NCBI RefSeq assembly: GCF_018613695.1
Contig: NZ_JAGGPR010000021.1
Location: forward strand, 1 to 35,125
Source: Arthrobacter sp. ISL-95
Lineage (GTDB): Bacteria > Actinomycetota > Actinomycetes > Actinomycetales > Micrococcaceae
Direction of reading: 5' to 3'
Length of the DNA: 35,125 nucleotides
Part shown: in pieces, positions 8,107-15,556 of the stretch
Layout: each line of letters starts with the position of its first letter
How positions within the stretch are numbered: the first letter of the stretch is position 1
The notes under the pieces: model-generated
What the model was told of the DNA's origin: nothing
Seen by the model: the letters and a program-made list of their open reading frames with translations, nothing else
Database searches by the model: none
Translations under genes and position numbers: made by a program

Positions 8107-9480
8107 CTATTTGGTGACCTTGCCCAGGCGCGCGGCGATGGGTGTGGTGAACAGCGGTCTGGTAAGGAACCAGGCTGCGGCGATGACCAGCACGGAGACT
8201 AGAAAAATGGCGAGGCCCCACCAATCCACGATGTCCCGGGAGCTGTAGATGTGGTTCAGGTTCCGCAAGGCTCCGGTGAAGAACACCAGGAACACATGCA
8301 CCGCCGTGAAAGCTACGAAGTAGAGCATCACCGGAAAGTGCAATGCTCGCGCCCATCCCACCGGGTACAGCCTCGTGAGGCGCTTGGCGCGCTCGGGCCA
8401 CCACGTCGAAATCCGGACGCCCGTCAGGACTGCCAACGGGGCGGCGACGAACACGGTGAGGAAATAGGCCATTACCTGCAGTGCGTTGTAGTGTAGCCAA
8501 CCGTTTTCGGCAGGCCAGTCCAGCGAGGCGTACTGAATGGCCGCAGAGAGCATGTTTGGGAAAACGTCCCAGCTCATCGGTACGATCCGCATCCACTGCC
8601 CGCTGACGAATAGCAGCGCGACGAAGATCATCCCGTTGACTACCCAGAGCACATCAAGGCTTTGGTGCAGCCACTGGGACAATGAGACCTTTTTGGGGCT
8701 ATTGCCCTTCGGCGAGAAAAACGAGTCCTTCTTCGCTGTCCAGTAGCCCGGAGGCTTTCGCTCCGTACGTACTTGGAGTCCCGTGCGGACGATCAGCACG
8801 ATGAAGAATACGTTGAGGAAGTGTTGCCAGCCCAGCCATGGCGGGATCCCGTCCGGAGCGACTTCGGGTTGCCATGCGTGCCCGTCATAGGCCATAAGGA
8901 AATCCTGGACACCGTCAAGGGTGCGTAGCCAACGGGCGCCAATCACCACTAGAAGGCCCAGAATCAGCAAAATGGCCGTAGTCACGGCCGGCTTCCGCCA
9001 TGCCGAACTGGCCACGGTCGACCTGTTTGCGGTGACGCTTCCAGCCCCGCCTTTTGTGCCGGCCAAACGAGTCGAAGAGGACGCAGTAGCCGTCGGTGTG
9101 ACCAAATCCGCTTGGGCGGCACCCGCTGAAGTATTCGATGGCGCCTCGACCTCGTGCTCTCCAGCAGCCGGCGAGGCGGAGCCCATCCGGCGCTTGCGCG
9201 CAGGAGCATGCTCCCGTTCCTCGCGTTCCTGCACCCCGGATTCCGGTGGCACGTCCATTTCGTCGAGCTGCGCCTTACTCACCGAAGGAGAAACTTCCGT
9301 TATGGGGACCGGCGTCATGGCCTTCCCGGCAACCGAATCGCCCAACTGTTGCTGCGGCAAATGGTCGTATGTGCGTTCCTCGGCCACGGACTCACCGTCG
9401 GTGTGCTCGGCGGCTAGCGGCGTGTATCCAGCCATGCGGCGCCTTTTCGGTGCATGAACGGGGTTCTCATCGCTAGTCAT
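8107..9480 (-). CDS. Cytochrome b561/b6-like integral membrane protein with long hydrophilic N-terminus
   Basis: The 457-residue protein has two parts. Residues 1 to about 160 are charged, low in order and rich in Ala, Ser, Glu and Pro, with no recognised domain. From about 165 there are six probable membrane spans. Histidines fall in or near them (WQHFLN about 219, WLHQSL about 269, LHYNAL about 327, ALHFPV about 382 and AVHVF about 396), as in di-haem cytochrome b subunits of the Ni-hydrogenase/formate-dehydrogenase-gamma/b561 superfamily. Such proteins exchange electrons with quinones. The ATG at 9480 has GAAGGA 9 bases upstream. It follows etfA on the same strand after 108 bases, which suggests it takes electrons from ETF to the quinone pool; that role is inference. 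A hairpin in the gap may reduce read-through. The haem ligands are not proven. Confidence 0.75.
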   Translation of the reverse strand: MTSDENPVHAPKRRRMAGYTPLAAEHTDGESVAEERTYDHLPQQQLGDSVAGKAMTPVPITEVSPSVSKAQLDEMDVPPESGVQEREEREHAPARKRRMGSASPAAGEHEVEAPSNTSAGAAQADLVTPTATASSSTRLAGTKGGAGSVTANRSTVASSAWRKPAVTTAILLILGLLVVIGARWLRTLDGVQDFLMAYDGHAWQPEVAPDGIPPWLGWQHFLNVFFIVLIVRTGLQVRTERKPPGYWTAKKDSFFSPKGNSPKKVSLSQWLHQSLDVLWVVNGMIFVALLFVSGQWMRIVPMSWDVFPNMLSAAIQYASLDWPAENGWLHYNALQVMAYFLTVFVAAPLAVLTGVRISTWWPERAKRLTRLYPVGWARALHFPVMLYFVAFTAVHVFLVFFTGALRNLNHIYSSRDIVDWWGLAIFLVSVLVIAAAWFLTRPLFTTPIAARLGKVTK

Positions 9481-9516
9481 AGATCTCGGTCCTTCAACTG
9501 GGTATCAACATCGGTT

Positions 9517-9560
9517 AAAAATTGGTTGGGAGGCCTCCCCCGGGCCAGTGCTCATGGCCC
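9517..9560 (-). terminator. Possible attenuator or terminator between etfA and the cytochrome gene
   Basis: On the minus strand GGGCCA (9560-9555) and TGGCCC (9547-9542) flank a 7-base loop, followed by a self-complementary GGGAGGCCTCCC and, about 20 bases after the hairpin, a run of five T (9521-9517). The T-run is not directly adjacent, so termination may be partial or absent. Confidence 0.35.
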
Positions 9561-9588
9561 TGGACGGGGAGCGGACTGCCAGCAGCGG

Positions 9589-10578
9589 TCAGCTGCGCCT
9601 GTTGTTGATCTCCTCGATCAGCTGTGGGACCACAGTGAACACGTCCCCGACGACGCCAAAATCCGCGACGTCAAAAATAGGAGCATCCTCATCCTTGTTA
9701 ATAGCAACGATTGTTTTGGAAGTCTGCATCCCAGCCCGATGCTGGATCGCCCCGGAGATCCCCAGAGCCACATACAGTTGCGGCGTCACCGTCACACCAG
9801 TCTGGCCAACCTGGTAAGACTGCGGCACGTACCCGGCATCAACAGCAGCACGCGAGGCCCCCACCGCCGCCCCCAATGCGTCTGCAAGGTCCTCCACGAG
9901 GCTAAACGCCTCCTTTGAACCGACACCGCGTCCGCCAGAAACAACGCTCTTCGCCCCCCTCAACACCGGCCTGTCTGCATTCGCCCCGGCCTCGGTGGCC
10001 TCATCGATCGTGGCGCCTTTCGCCGTCATGGTTGATATGTGAGCGGTAGTGACCACAGGGGATGCGACGGTTTCGGCCGCGCCCTCCGTACTGCCCGGAC
10101 GCACCGTGACCACCATCAGGCCACCCTCCACTGTCGACTCAGTTGTGAAGTCCCCTCCGAACACAGAATGGAAAGCAATGGTCTCTTGGCTCTCCTCGTC
10201 AAAGCGAACCGCGACTGCATCGGCGGCCACGGAACCACCAGCCACGATTGCGAGTCTGCCAGCTACAGCATTTGAATCATTCGTCGCCGGAACCAAAACC
10301 AGGCTCGCCCCGTACTCACGGACCGCATCTGCAAGGGCACCGACCTGCGCGGATCCCAACTCGGTGCCGGCTGCCTCCGATTCGGCCAGGTACACGTGGG
10401 CCGCTCCCAGTGTCCCCAAGTCAGCGACTAAGTCCCCGGATCTCCCCGGGGCAGTAACCGCCACGGCTACGGGACTGCCAATGTCAGCCGCCAGCCTCAG
10501 CAGGCCCGCCGCAGTGGACTTCGGCGATCCCTGGCGGGTCGTCTCAATCAGGACCAGAACATTTCCGGTGTTTGCCAT
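9589..10578 (-). CDS. etfA: Electron transfer flavoprotein, alpha subunit
   Basis: The 329-residue FAD-binding ETF subunit accepts electrons, with EtfB, from flavin dehydrogenases such as acyl-CoA dehydrogenases. The N-terminal MANTGNVLVLIETT and ALADAVREYGASLVLVPATN form the Rossmann-like domain. The C-terminal FAD domain is complete, with VVSGGRGVGSKE, SRAAVDAGYVPQSYQVGQTG, YVALGISGAIQHRAGM and VAINKDEDAPIFDVADFG. The frame is open further upstream, but the ATG at 10578 has GAAGGA 7 bases before it and matches the family's start. It lies 52 bases after etfB in the usual actinobacterial B-A order. The window has no acyl-CoA dehydrogenase and no ETF-quinone oxidoreductase; the cytochrome-b-like gene follows instead. 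Confidence 0.95.
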   Translation of the reverse strand: MANTGNVLVLIETTRQGSPKSTAAGLLRLAADIGSPVAVAVTAPGRSGDLVADLGTLGAAHVYLAESEAAGTELGSAQVGALADAVREYGASLVLVPATNDSNAVAGRLAIVAGGSVAADAVAVRFDEESQETIAFHSVFGGDFTTESTVEGGLMVVTVRPGSTEGAAETVASPVVTTAHISTMTAKGATIDEATEAGANADRPVLRGAKSVVSGGRGVGSKEAFSLVEDLADALGAAVGASRAAVDAGYVPQSYQVGQTGVTVTPQLYVALGISGAIQHRAGMQTSKTIVAINKDEDAPIFDVADFGVVGDVFTVVPQLIEEINNRRS

Positions 10579-10630
10579 GGTATTTTCCTTCAGCTTTATA
10601 ACTTCTGTGTCAAAAAGAAATCGCCCGGGT

Positions 10631-11404
10631 TCAGATGAGGCGCTTTGCCGCCAGGAACTCGGCCAGCTGCGCTGCCGCCGTGCCGTCGTCGACAACCTTC
10701 GGGCCGGCCTGCTTAGCAGGGCGGGCCGACGCCGAGACCATCACCGATGCAACTTCCGGAGTGGCGGCGATTCCCACATCGTCCAGCGACCAACTGACCA
10801 ACGGCTTCTTCTTCGCGGCCATAATCGCCCTGAAGTTTGGAAACCTCGCATCCGCGGACTTCTCCGTGACCGACACCACGGCCGGCAAACCCGACGACAA
10901 GCGCAAAACACCGCCGTCCACCTGAGCCACACCCGATACGGCATCCGGGGCGATTGTCACCTCATCCAAGGAAGGCAGCACCGGCCACCCCAGGATCTCA
11001 GCCACCATTGCAGGGACCATACCGCCGCGCCCATCCGTGGCCGCGTTTCCGGCGACAACAAGGTCCACCGCTCCGAGCTTTCCGACGACGGCTGCCAGCA
11101 CCCGCGCTGTCTGCACCATATCGGCGCCCGCCAAGGCGCCATCCGAGACCAACACCGCGGAATCCGCGCCCATCGACAACAGCTTCCGGAGGGTCTTGCC
11201 CGCGTCCTCCGGCCCCATTGCCACCACCACAATTTCGGTGTCTTTACTCGAATCCTTAAACTGAAGGGCGTTCTCCAGCGCCCTCTCATTAATCTCGTCC
11301 GGCACAGGCTCGGACGCACCGCGGTCCAGCAGTCCGGATTCCAGGTCGATCTTACGATCTGACCAAGTATCCGGAACCTGTTTCGCCAGCACAACAACCT
11401 TCAT
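10631..11404 (-). CDS. etfB: Electron transfer flavoprotein, beta subunit
   Basis: At 257 residues this is a normal-length ETF beta subunit. It begins MKVVVLAKQVPDTWSDRKID and contains the family's PDEINERALENALQFKD, a GADSAVLVSD strand, and a nucleotide-binding AGNAATDGRGGMVPAMVAE loop followed by LPSLDEV. The C-terminal arm that wraps EtfA is present (RFPNFRAIMAAKKKP). The ATG at 11404 follows GGAGGG by 6 bases. It is the first gene of an etfB-etfA unit, possibly extended to the cytochrome gene. About 70 bases upstream is the best copy of the island palindrome (11476-11492), so expression of the ETF is probably tied to the same signal as fadB. Confidence 0.95.
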   Translation of the reverse strand: MKVVVLAKQVPDTWSDRKIDLESGLLDRGASEPVPDEINERALENALQFKDSSKDTEIVVVAMGPEDAGKTLRKLLSMGADSAVLVSDGALAGADMVQTARVLAAVVGKLGAVDLVVAGNAATDGRGGMVPAMVAEILGWPVLPSLDEVTIAPDAVSGVAQVDGGVLRLSSGLPAVVSVTEKSADARFPNFRAIMAAKKKPLVSWSLDDVGIAATPEVASVMVSASARPAKQAGPKVVDDGTAAAQLAEFLAAKRLI

Positions 11405-11475
11405 GGAGAACCCTCCTCGGCGGGTAAAGACTTTCGGTTTCGTATCCCAATTTACGACGAATAGAGCACAAATAC

Positions 11476-11492
11476 TAGTTGTTGAACAACTA
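11476..11492. promoter_or_regulatory. Perfect 17-bp palindromic operator upstream of etfB
   Basis: TAGTTGTTGAACAACTA has two exact 8-base arms around a central G, the usual size of a TetR-type site. A 16/17 copy lies upstream of fadB (19049-19065) and a half-matching copy upstream of the SDR gene (4931-4947). All three are in leaders of minus-strand catabolic genes. The cognate protein is unproven; the TetR gene at 15557-16327 is the only candidate regulator in the island. Confidence 0.7.
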
Positions 11493-11496
11493 TTTT

Positions 11497-11519
11497 CTTA
11501 GTCATTACTAAGGCTTAGT
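11497..11519. repeat. Interlocked inverted repeats CTTAGT/ACTAAG/CTTAGT
   Basis: Three alternating 6-base arms occur at 11497-11502, 11507-11512 and 11514-11519. The middle arm can pair with either neighbour, so the element is both a 4-base-spaced and a 1-base-spaced palindrome. It abuts the etfB operator and may be a second regulator's site. Confidence 0.4.
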
Positions 11520-11585
11520 GTTGGATTGGCGGGAACGGGTCTGACGGGGGCGCTCAGAAGGTGAAAAGCTGAAGCCCGGCGTCGA

Positions 11586-12347
11586 TCAACGGCCAAGGAA
11601 TGACTGGATGAGGACTTGAGCCTCATCGGTAGCCATGCGCCGGCCGATGGTCGAAGCCTCGCGTTCGCCTACCTCCGCGCGTGAAAGGCCGGGGGCCTGC
11701 CGCAGCATTCTTCGGACATCGCCGAGCGCACCGGACGCACCGGACGCACCGGACGCCCAGGCTGAGGCCACCTCACCAGCGCGGGCCAGTGGGTCGACGA
11801 CGACCTCTGTAACAAGTCCTTGGTTGAGCGCTTGACCGGCGTCCAATGGCCTTCCGGACAATGCAAAGGCCAGTGCGCGGTGTAGCCCCATGGTCCGGGA
11901 AAGGCTCGCTGAGGTGCCACAGTCAGGAGTGAGGCCAATGGAAGGGTAGGCAAACACAAAACTCGTTCCCTCCGCTGCGATAATAACGTCGGCGGCCAGC
12001 ATGATGCCAAGCCCGCCACCGGCAACGGCTCCGTGAACGGCCGCTACCACGGGCTTTTGCAGAGATTCGAGTGCCTGTACGCCACCATCAATCGTGGCCG
12101 CCAGCTTAGAGAGAAATCCTCCTTGGTCTGAGGACTCTGCGAACGCAGAAATGTCTCCACCAGCACAGAACCGCTTCCCGTTACCGGTCAGCAAGACCGC
12201 CTTAACGGCGTCGTCCTGCGCGATACGGTCGACCGCCTCTCCGAGGGCCTCCGCGAACGGCATATTGATCGTGTTGGCTGCCTCCGGGCGGTTGAGCTGC
12301 AGGTGTCCGACGCCGCCGGCCTTCGTCAAAGTTACTGGCTTGGGCAT
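11586..12347 (-). CDS. Enoyl-CoA hydratase/isomerase family protein with PaaG-like active site
   Basis: The 253-residue crotonase has a complete fold: LNRPEAANTINMPF, oxyanion-hole FCAGGDISAF and HGAVAGGGLGIMLAADV. Both classical hydratase glutamates are replaced (Gly in GGGLGIMLA and Ser in YPSIGLTPD). GLTPDCGTSASLSR instead resembles the aspartate motif of PaaG-type enoyl-CoA isomerases. It is therefore more likely to shift a double bond than to hydrate it; hydration could be done by the fused FadB. An upstream extension is in frame, but ATG 12347 has GGAGG 5 bases before it and overlaps the thiolase stop by one base (TGATG), which shows translational coupling. A triple 9-base repeat codes the GASGASGA linker near residue 205. 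Confidence 0.85.
   Translation of the reverse strand: MPKPVTLTKAGGVGHLQLNRPEAANTINMPFAEALGEAVDRIAQDDAVKAVLLTGNGKRFCAGGDISAFAESSDQGGFLSKLAATIDGGVQALESLQKPVVAAVHGAVAGGGLGIMLAADVIIAAEGTSFVFAYPSIGLTPDCGTSASLSRTMGLHRALAFALSGRPLDAGQALNQGLVTEVVVDPLARAGEVASAWASGASGASGALGDVRRMLRQAPGLSRAEVGEREASTIGRRMATDEAQVLIQSFLGR
11728..11754. repeat. Three tandem 9-bp repeats inside the crotonase gene
   Basis: GCACCGGAC is repeated exactly three times in frame, coding for an Ala-Ser-Gly-type flexible stretch just after WAS in the C-terminal helical part. Repeats of this kind can expand or contract by slippage without changing frame. Confidence 0.8.
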
Positions 12348-13519
12348 CAGATCCTCCGGAAGAGTGCTGCGAGTGCCTGTCCTCCACCGATGCACATGGT
12401 GACAATTCCGAGTTCCAAGTCTCGGCGCGCCATATCCTTTGCAAGGCGGAGTGTCAGGATCGCCCCGGTGGCACCGACTGGATGACCCAAGGCAATGGCG
12501 CCACCATAAGGATTCACCTGGGCCGGATCGAGCCCGGCATCCCGGATGACAGCTACCGCTTGTGAGGCGAAGGCCTCGTTGAGTTCAATCGAACCGATGT
12601 CCTTTGGCGTCGTGCCGGTCTTCTCGAACAGTGACCTCAACGCCAGCGTAGGTGCATACCCCATGAGTTCAGGTTCCATGGCGGCGGTGGCCACAGCCTC
12701 GAGACTAACCAAGCCCTTCAGACCCCGCTCGGCAGCAACTGACTCGCGAGCCAAGACCACGGCCGCGGCGCCGTCATTGATGCCCGAAGCATTGCCGGCC
12801 GTTACGGTCCCACCTGTGGCAAAAGCAGGACGCAATCCCGCCAAGGTCTCAATGTTTGTCTCTGGTTTGGGGTGCTCATCCGTCTCAGCTGTGAAAGGTT
12901 TGCGGCCGGCGACAACGACGGGCGTTATTTCCTCAGCGAAAGCCGCCCGGGCCTCGGGCGCATCGGCGCGGCGTTGAGATTCCACAGCGAACTCGTCTTG
13001 CTCCATGCGGGAAACATTGTATTTACCGGCTACATTCTCGGCAGTAACTCCCATGTGGGTGCCGTCAAAAGGGTCCGTGAGCATCATGACAGTACCGTCG
13101 CTTAGAGAACGGTTGCCAAGACGGTAGCCCTGACGCGCGCCGAAGTCGTAGTACGGCATACGGGTCATGGACTCGTTGCCGCCAGCCAAGGCGAAGTCAA
13201 GCTGGTTCCACTGCATTTCCATAGCTGCCGACCAGATGGCCTGCAGCCCCGAGCCGCAGAGCCGGTTTACGTTGTAGGCCGGGACCCGTGTCGGCAATCC
13301 TGCCGCCACGGCGACCCGCCGGGCATTATATGCATCGGCCCCCACCTGTCCAATGCAACCCATGACGACTTCTTGGATGTCGTCCCCGGGAACGCCGGAG
13401 CGTTCCAAGGCTGCCCTGCTGGCGGTCGCCCCCAGAACATGGCCGGGGACATCCTTGAAGATGCCGCCGAAACTGCCGGTGGGGGTGCGCGCACCGTCCA
13501 GGACGATGATTTTCTCCAT
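12347..13519 (-). CDS. Acetyl-CoA acyltransferase (thiolase)
   Basis: A full-length 390-residue thiolase, which splits a 3-oxoacyl-CoA with CoA to release acetyl-CoA, or condenses two acyl-CoAs. The catalytic set is complete: Cys88 in NRLCGSGLQ, His346 in GGAIALGHPVGATGA and Cys376 in TMCIGGGQALA. NEAFASQAVAV is also typical. The ATG at 13519 has GGAGA 7 bases upstream. It is translationally coupled to the crotonase gene downstream, forming a two-gene beta-oxidation unit. It could be degradative (FadA type) or an acetoacetyl-CoA thiolase; sequence alone does not decide. It probably supplies the thiolase function that the internally deleted thiolase at 14799-15128 has lost. Confidence 0.93.
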   Translation of the reverse strand: MEKIIVLDGARTPTGSFGGIFKDVPGHVLGATASRAALERSGVPGDDIQEVVMGCIGQVGADAYNARRVAVAAGLPTRVPAYNVNRLCGSGLQAIWSAAMEMQWNQLDFALAGGNESMTRMPYYDFGARQGYRLGNRSLSDGTVMMLTDPFDGTHMGVTAENVAGKYNVSRMEQDEFAVESQRRADAPEARAAFAEEITPVVVAGRKPFTAETDEHPKPETNIETLAGLRPAFATGGTVTAGNASGINDGAAAVVLARESVAAERGLKGLVSLEAVATAAMEPELMGYAPTLALRSLFEKTGTTPKDIGSIELNEAFASQAVAVIRDAGLDPAQVNPYGGAIALGHPVGATGAILTLRLAKDMARRDLELGIVTMCIGGGQALAALFRRI

Positions 13520-13855
13520 GATTGGTTCTCCATTGCTGTTAACGTGAATTGTTGGTGCGACTAAAGAAGGTGAAGAGCTTCCCGTTGGGAGCAGTATTCC
13601 TGGAGCCGCTCAGCCGTCGGACACAGCGGGCGGTGCAACTTCGCCAGCCTCTACCGGAATGCTCATGCCTGTCTCAGGGATACGAGTCGTCACGAGAAAA
13701 GTGGAGCTTTTCATCATCATTCGCTTTCTGTTGTGCGGAGGGCGAGATTCCCGACTGCAACCGAGCCCAGGGGGCCTTGGACTTGTTCGACTAGTCCTGT
13801 ATCCAGCCGTTTCGCGCAGTAAGAACCGGCCTATCCGTGGGGCGTATCAAAAGGT
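13520..13855. other. Spacer between aldo/keto reductase and thiolase genes
   Basis: This 336-base spacer presumably carries the thiolase promoter, but I cannot fix its boxes. A degenerate TTGTTG...GACTA word (13549-13563) resembles the island palindrome with one extra base. It also holds the short minus-strand ORF listed separately. Confidence 0.45.
13610..13720 (-). pseudogene. Short ORF resembling the N-terminus of a D-2-hydroxyacid dehydrogenase
   Basis: A 36-codon minus-strand frame starts ATGATGATG and reads LVTTRIPETGMSIPVEAGEV, close to the usual N-terminal strand and helix (VLVTRRIPEPGL...EAGEV) of D-2-hydroxyacid dehydrogenases. It ends in TGA with nothing further of that family. 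No clear ribosome site is seen. It may be a scrap left by deletion, or by chance a small leader ORF before the thiolase gene. Confidence 0.3.
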
Positions 13856-14773
13856 CTATTTGCGTGGATCCAAGGTGCGGAATCCGGCAATGTCCAGTCG
13901 CCGCTGTGCTTCTGCGTATACGTCCCCGGCAAGGCCTCCTCGAGCTGCGGCCTTGGCATTCTCCCGGACATGCTCAGGAGAGGCTGTACCGACGATCACG
14001 GTGGATACTTCGGCCCGCGTCATCACGAAGCGAAGGAGGAATCCCTGCAAGTCGTCCCCGTCGAACAGATCGTCAAGGCGTAGATCAGCCCGGCTGTCGG
14101 GGGTCCGTTTGGCCAGTGGTCCGCGTGCCGTTCCTCCCCGAATTATCACCCCGGCACCGGTGGCTCTGATCAACGGCAGGCAATCCTCCAGATCACGGTC
14201 GAGTGCCGAGTATGGGACCTGGAAGGTCTCAAATACGCCGAGGTCGATGTGGTCAAGGAGGTTCGGAAGAGTGGAGGATATGCCAATCGCTCGCACTTTG
14301 CCCTCCTCCCGGGCACGTTCCAGTGTCCCCAGCACGTCGTCACGCTGAAGAACCGCCACAGAGGGTCCTATATGGACCTGCACCAGGTCCAGATAATCTG
14401 TGCGAAGACGCGAGAGGCTTTGCTCGATTCCTGCACGGATATTCGAGGGCGAATAGTCATGGATCAGAGGGCCGTTGGACGGGCCGTCAGGCTGGTGATT
14501 CAGGGGACAGCCCACCTTGGACGCAAGCAGATACTCCGACCGACGATGACTTATATGGCGCCCTATGAGTCCCTCACTTTCGCCATAGTCGATCGAAGTA
14601 TCGATGAATCCGATGCCTTCGTCCAGGACAGTGTTGAGGAGCAATTCTGCAACTCCCTCATCGAGTAGACGAGGCACGCGGTGCGAAGCGCCTCGCAGCT
14701 CCATAGCGCCAAAACCCAAAACGGTGCTAAACAGACCGGCGCTCGTGAGAAAGCGTTCTTCAAAACGAATCAT
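13856..14773 (-). CDS. Aldo/keto reductase
   Basis: The 305-residue protein is an NADPH-type aldo/keto reductase with the catalytic tetrad visible: Asp and Tyr in FIDTSIDYGESEGLIG, Lys in LLASKVG and His in LVQVHIG. Further family marks are LGFGAMEL near the start, RLRTDYLDLVQVH, GKVRAIGISS and the C-terminal VSTVIVGTASPEHV. It reduces or oxidises an aldehyde or ketone, substrate unknown. The frame continues upstream into the neighbouring gene, but ATG 14773 has AAGGGA 7 bases before it. It lies 25 bases after the deleted thiolase gene and was presumably cotranscribed with it. A 336-base spacer follows before the thiolase gene on the same strand, so it probably ends its transcript. Confidence 0.88.
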   Translation of the reverse strand: MIRFEERFLTSAGLFSTVLGFGAMELRGASHRVPRLLDEGVAELLLNTVLDEGIGFIDTSIDYGESEGLIGRHISHRRSEYLLASKVGCPLNHQPDGPSNGPLIHDYSPSNIRAGIEQSLSRLRTDYLDLVQVHIGPSVAVLQRDDVLGTLERAREEGKVRAIGISSTLPNLLDHIDLGVFETFQVPYSALDRDLEDCLPLIRATGAGVIIRGGTARGPLAKRTPDSRADLRLDDLFDGDDLQGFLLRFVMTRAEVSTVIVGTASPEHVRENAKAAARGGLAGDVYAEAQRRLDIAGFRTLDPRK

Positions 14774-14798
14774 CGACTCATCCCTTTTCACGGCACCT

Positions 14799-15128
14799 CT
14801 AGGCTGCGACGATGGAGACCGCCGCGGCCGCCGAATCGCCGCCCAACTGTCCGCCTGAGTCTTTGACCGACGCGACCTCTGCTGACTCCCGCCGCCGTTC
14901 GACCGCTTCCCCGCGCCACTGCCGGGCAAGTTCGAATATTTGGGCGGTCCTGGTCGCTCCAATGCGGTGATACCGGCTGAGCAATCCGCCGCTCGGGTTG
15001 ACGGAAACTCTCCCACCGAGCCCCGTGGCACTGCGCACAGCTTCTCCCGAGAGACTCCCCAAAGATCGATCAGGAACCTTCGGGTAAGACTTCATTCCAA
15101 TTCCAGCGATCGCTACGCGGTCGGTCAT
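14799..15128 (-). pseudogene. Thiolase (SCP-x/lipid-transfer type) with large in-frame internal deletion
   Basis: The 109-codon frame joins both ends of a thiolase. It starts MTDRVAIAGIGMKSYPKVPD and LSGEAVRSA, the normal N-terminus. It then passes directly to TGLGGRVSVNPSGGLLSRYH and GATRTAQIFELARQWRGEA, the C-terminal active-site region. About 250-280 residues, including the nucleophilic cysteine, are missing. The GHP of the usual SRGHPLGATG is altered to YHR, although the C-terminal GDSAAAAVSIVAA survives. The start keeps a good CTGGAG ribosome site, so a short product could still be made, but it cannot be a working thiolase. The join is in frame with no insertion sequence at it. Palindromes upstream (15211-15230) suggest the promoter is still regulated. 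Confidence 0.7.
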
Positions 15129-15210
15129 GGTTACTCCAGTTCTGCCACACGAAAGTGGAGCGAGAGTCCGAGCCAGGTCGGCAATTGATCAAGTGCCGTC
15201 AACCATATCA

Positions 15211-15230
15211 CTTGCTGATCGATAAACAAG
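15211..15230. promoter_or_regulatory. Candidate TetR-type palindrome upstream of the thiolase remnant/AKR unit
   Basis: CTTGCTGATCGATAAACAAG is a 20-base palindrome with 8 of 10 pairs matching around ATCGAT. It shares TTGCTGATC with the palindrome upstream of the TetR gene (16361-16374 read on the other strand) and is followed by AACAAGTA, a half-site like that at 19049. The surrounding 15129-15556 holds no gene I can recognise. Confidence 0.45.
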
Positions 15231-15556
15231 TAGTTGGTAGTTCCGAAAATGTGCAGTGCTTTTCTCACCCCGAGGATTGTGAGTAGGAGGAACCTGCTCC
15301 GCTTGTCGAGCTTCGACCCGGGCTCTTCGGAAGCCAGTATTCCGCCTTGGTCTCCAAGACGTCATGGAGCTCACCTCCGGCACCGTATGGTCCTGGCAGT
15401 AAATACGGTGCCAGCGTTTGGGAGCGGCGTGTTCGCTGGCGAGCCCCTAGGAGTTTACGCGAGATCACTCCGATATCCCTCGGTCCCAGCAACTAGATGT
15501 CAGAGGGTCCGTTGGGGAAGAACTTTACCGCCGTTTGATGGAGCATCTCCCGTATG

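Noticed and set aside
11728..11754. Tandem repeats considered as a CRISPR-like or regulatory array
   Set aside because: The units are 9 bases with no spacers and lie within a coding frame.
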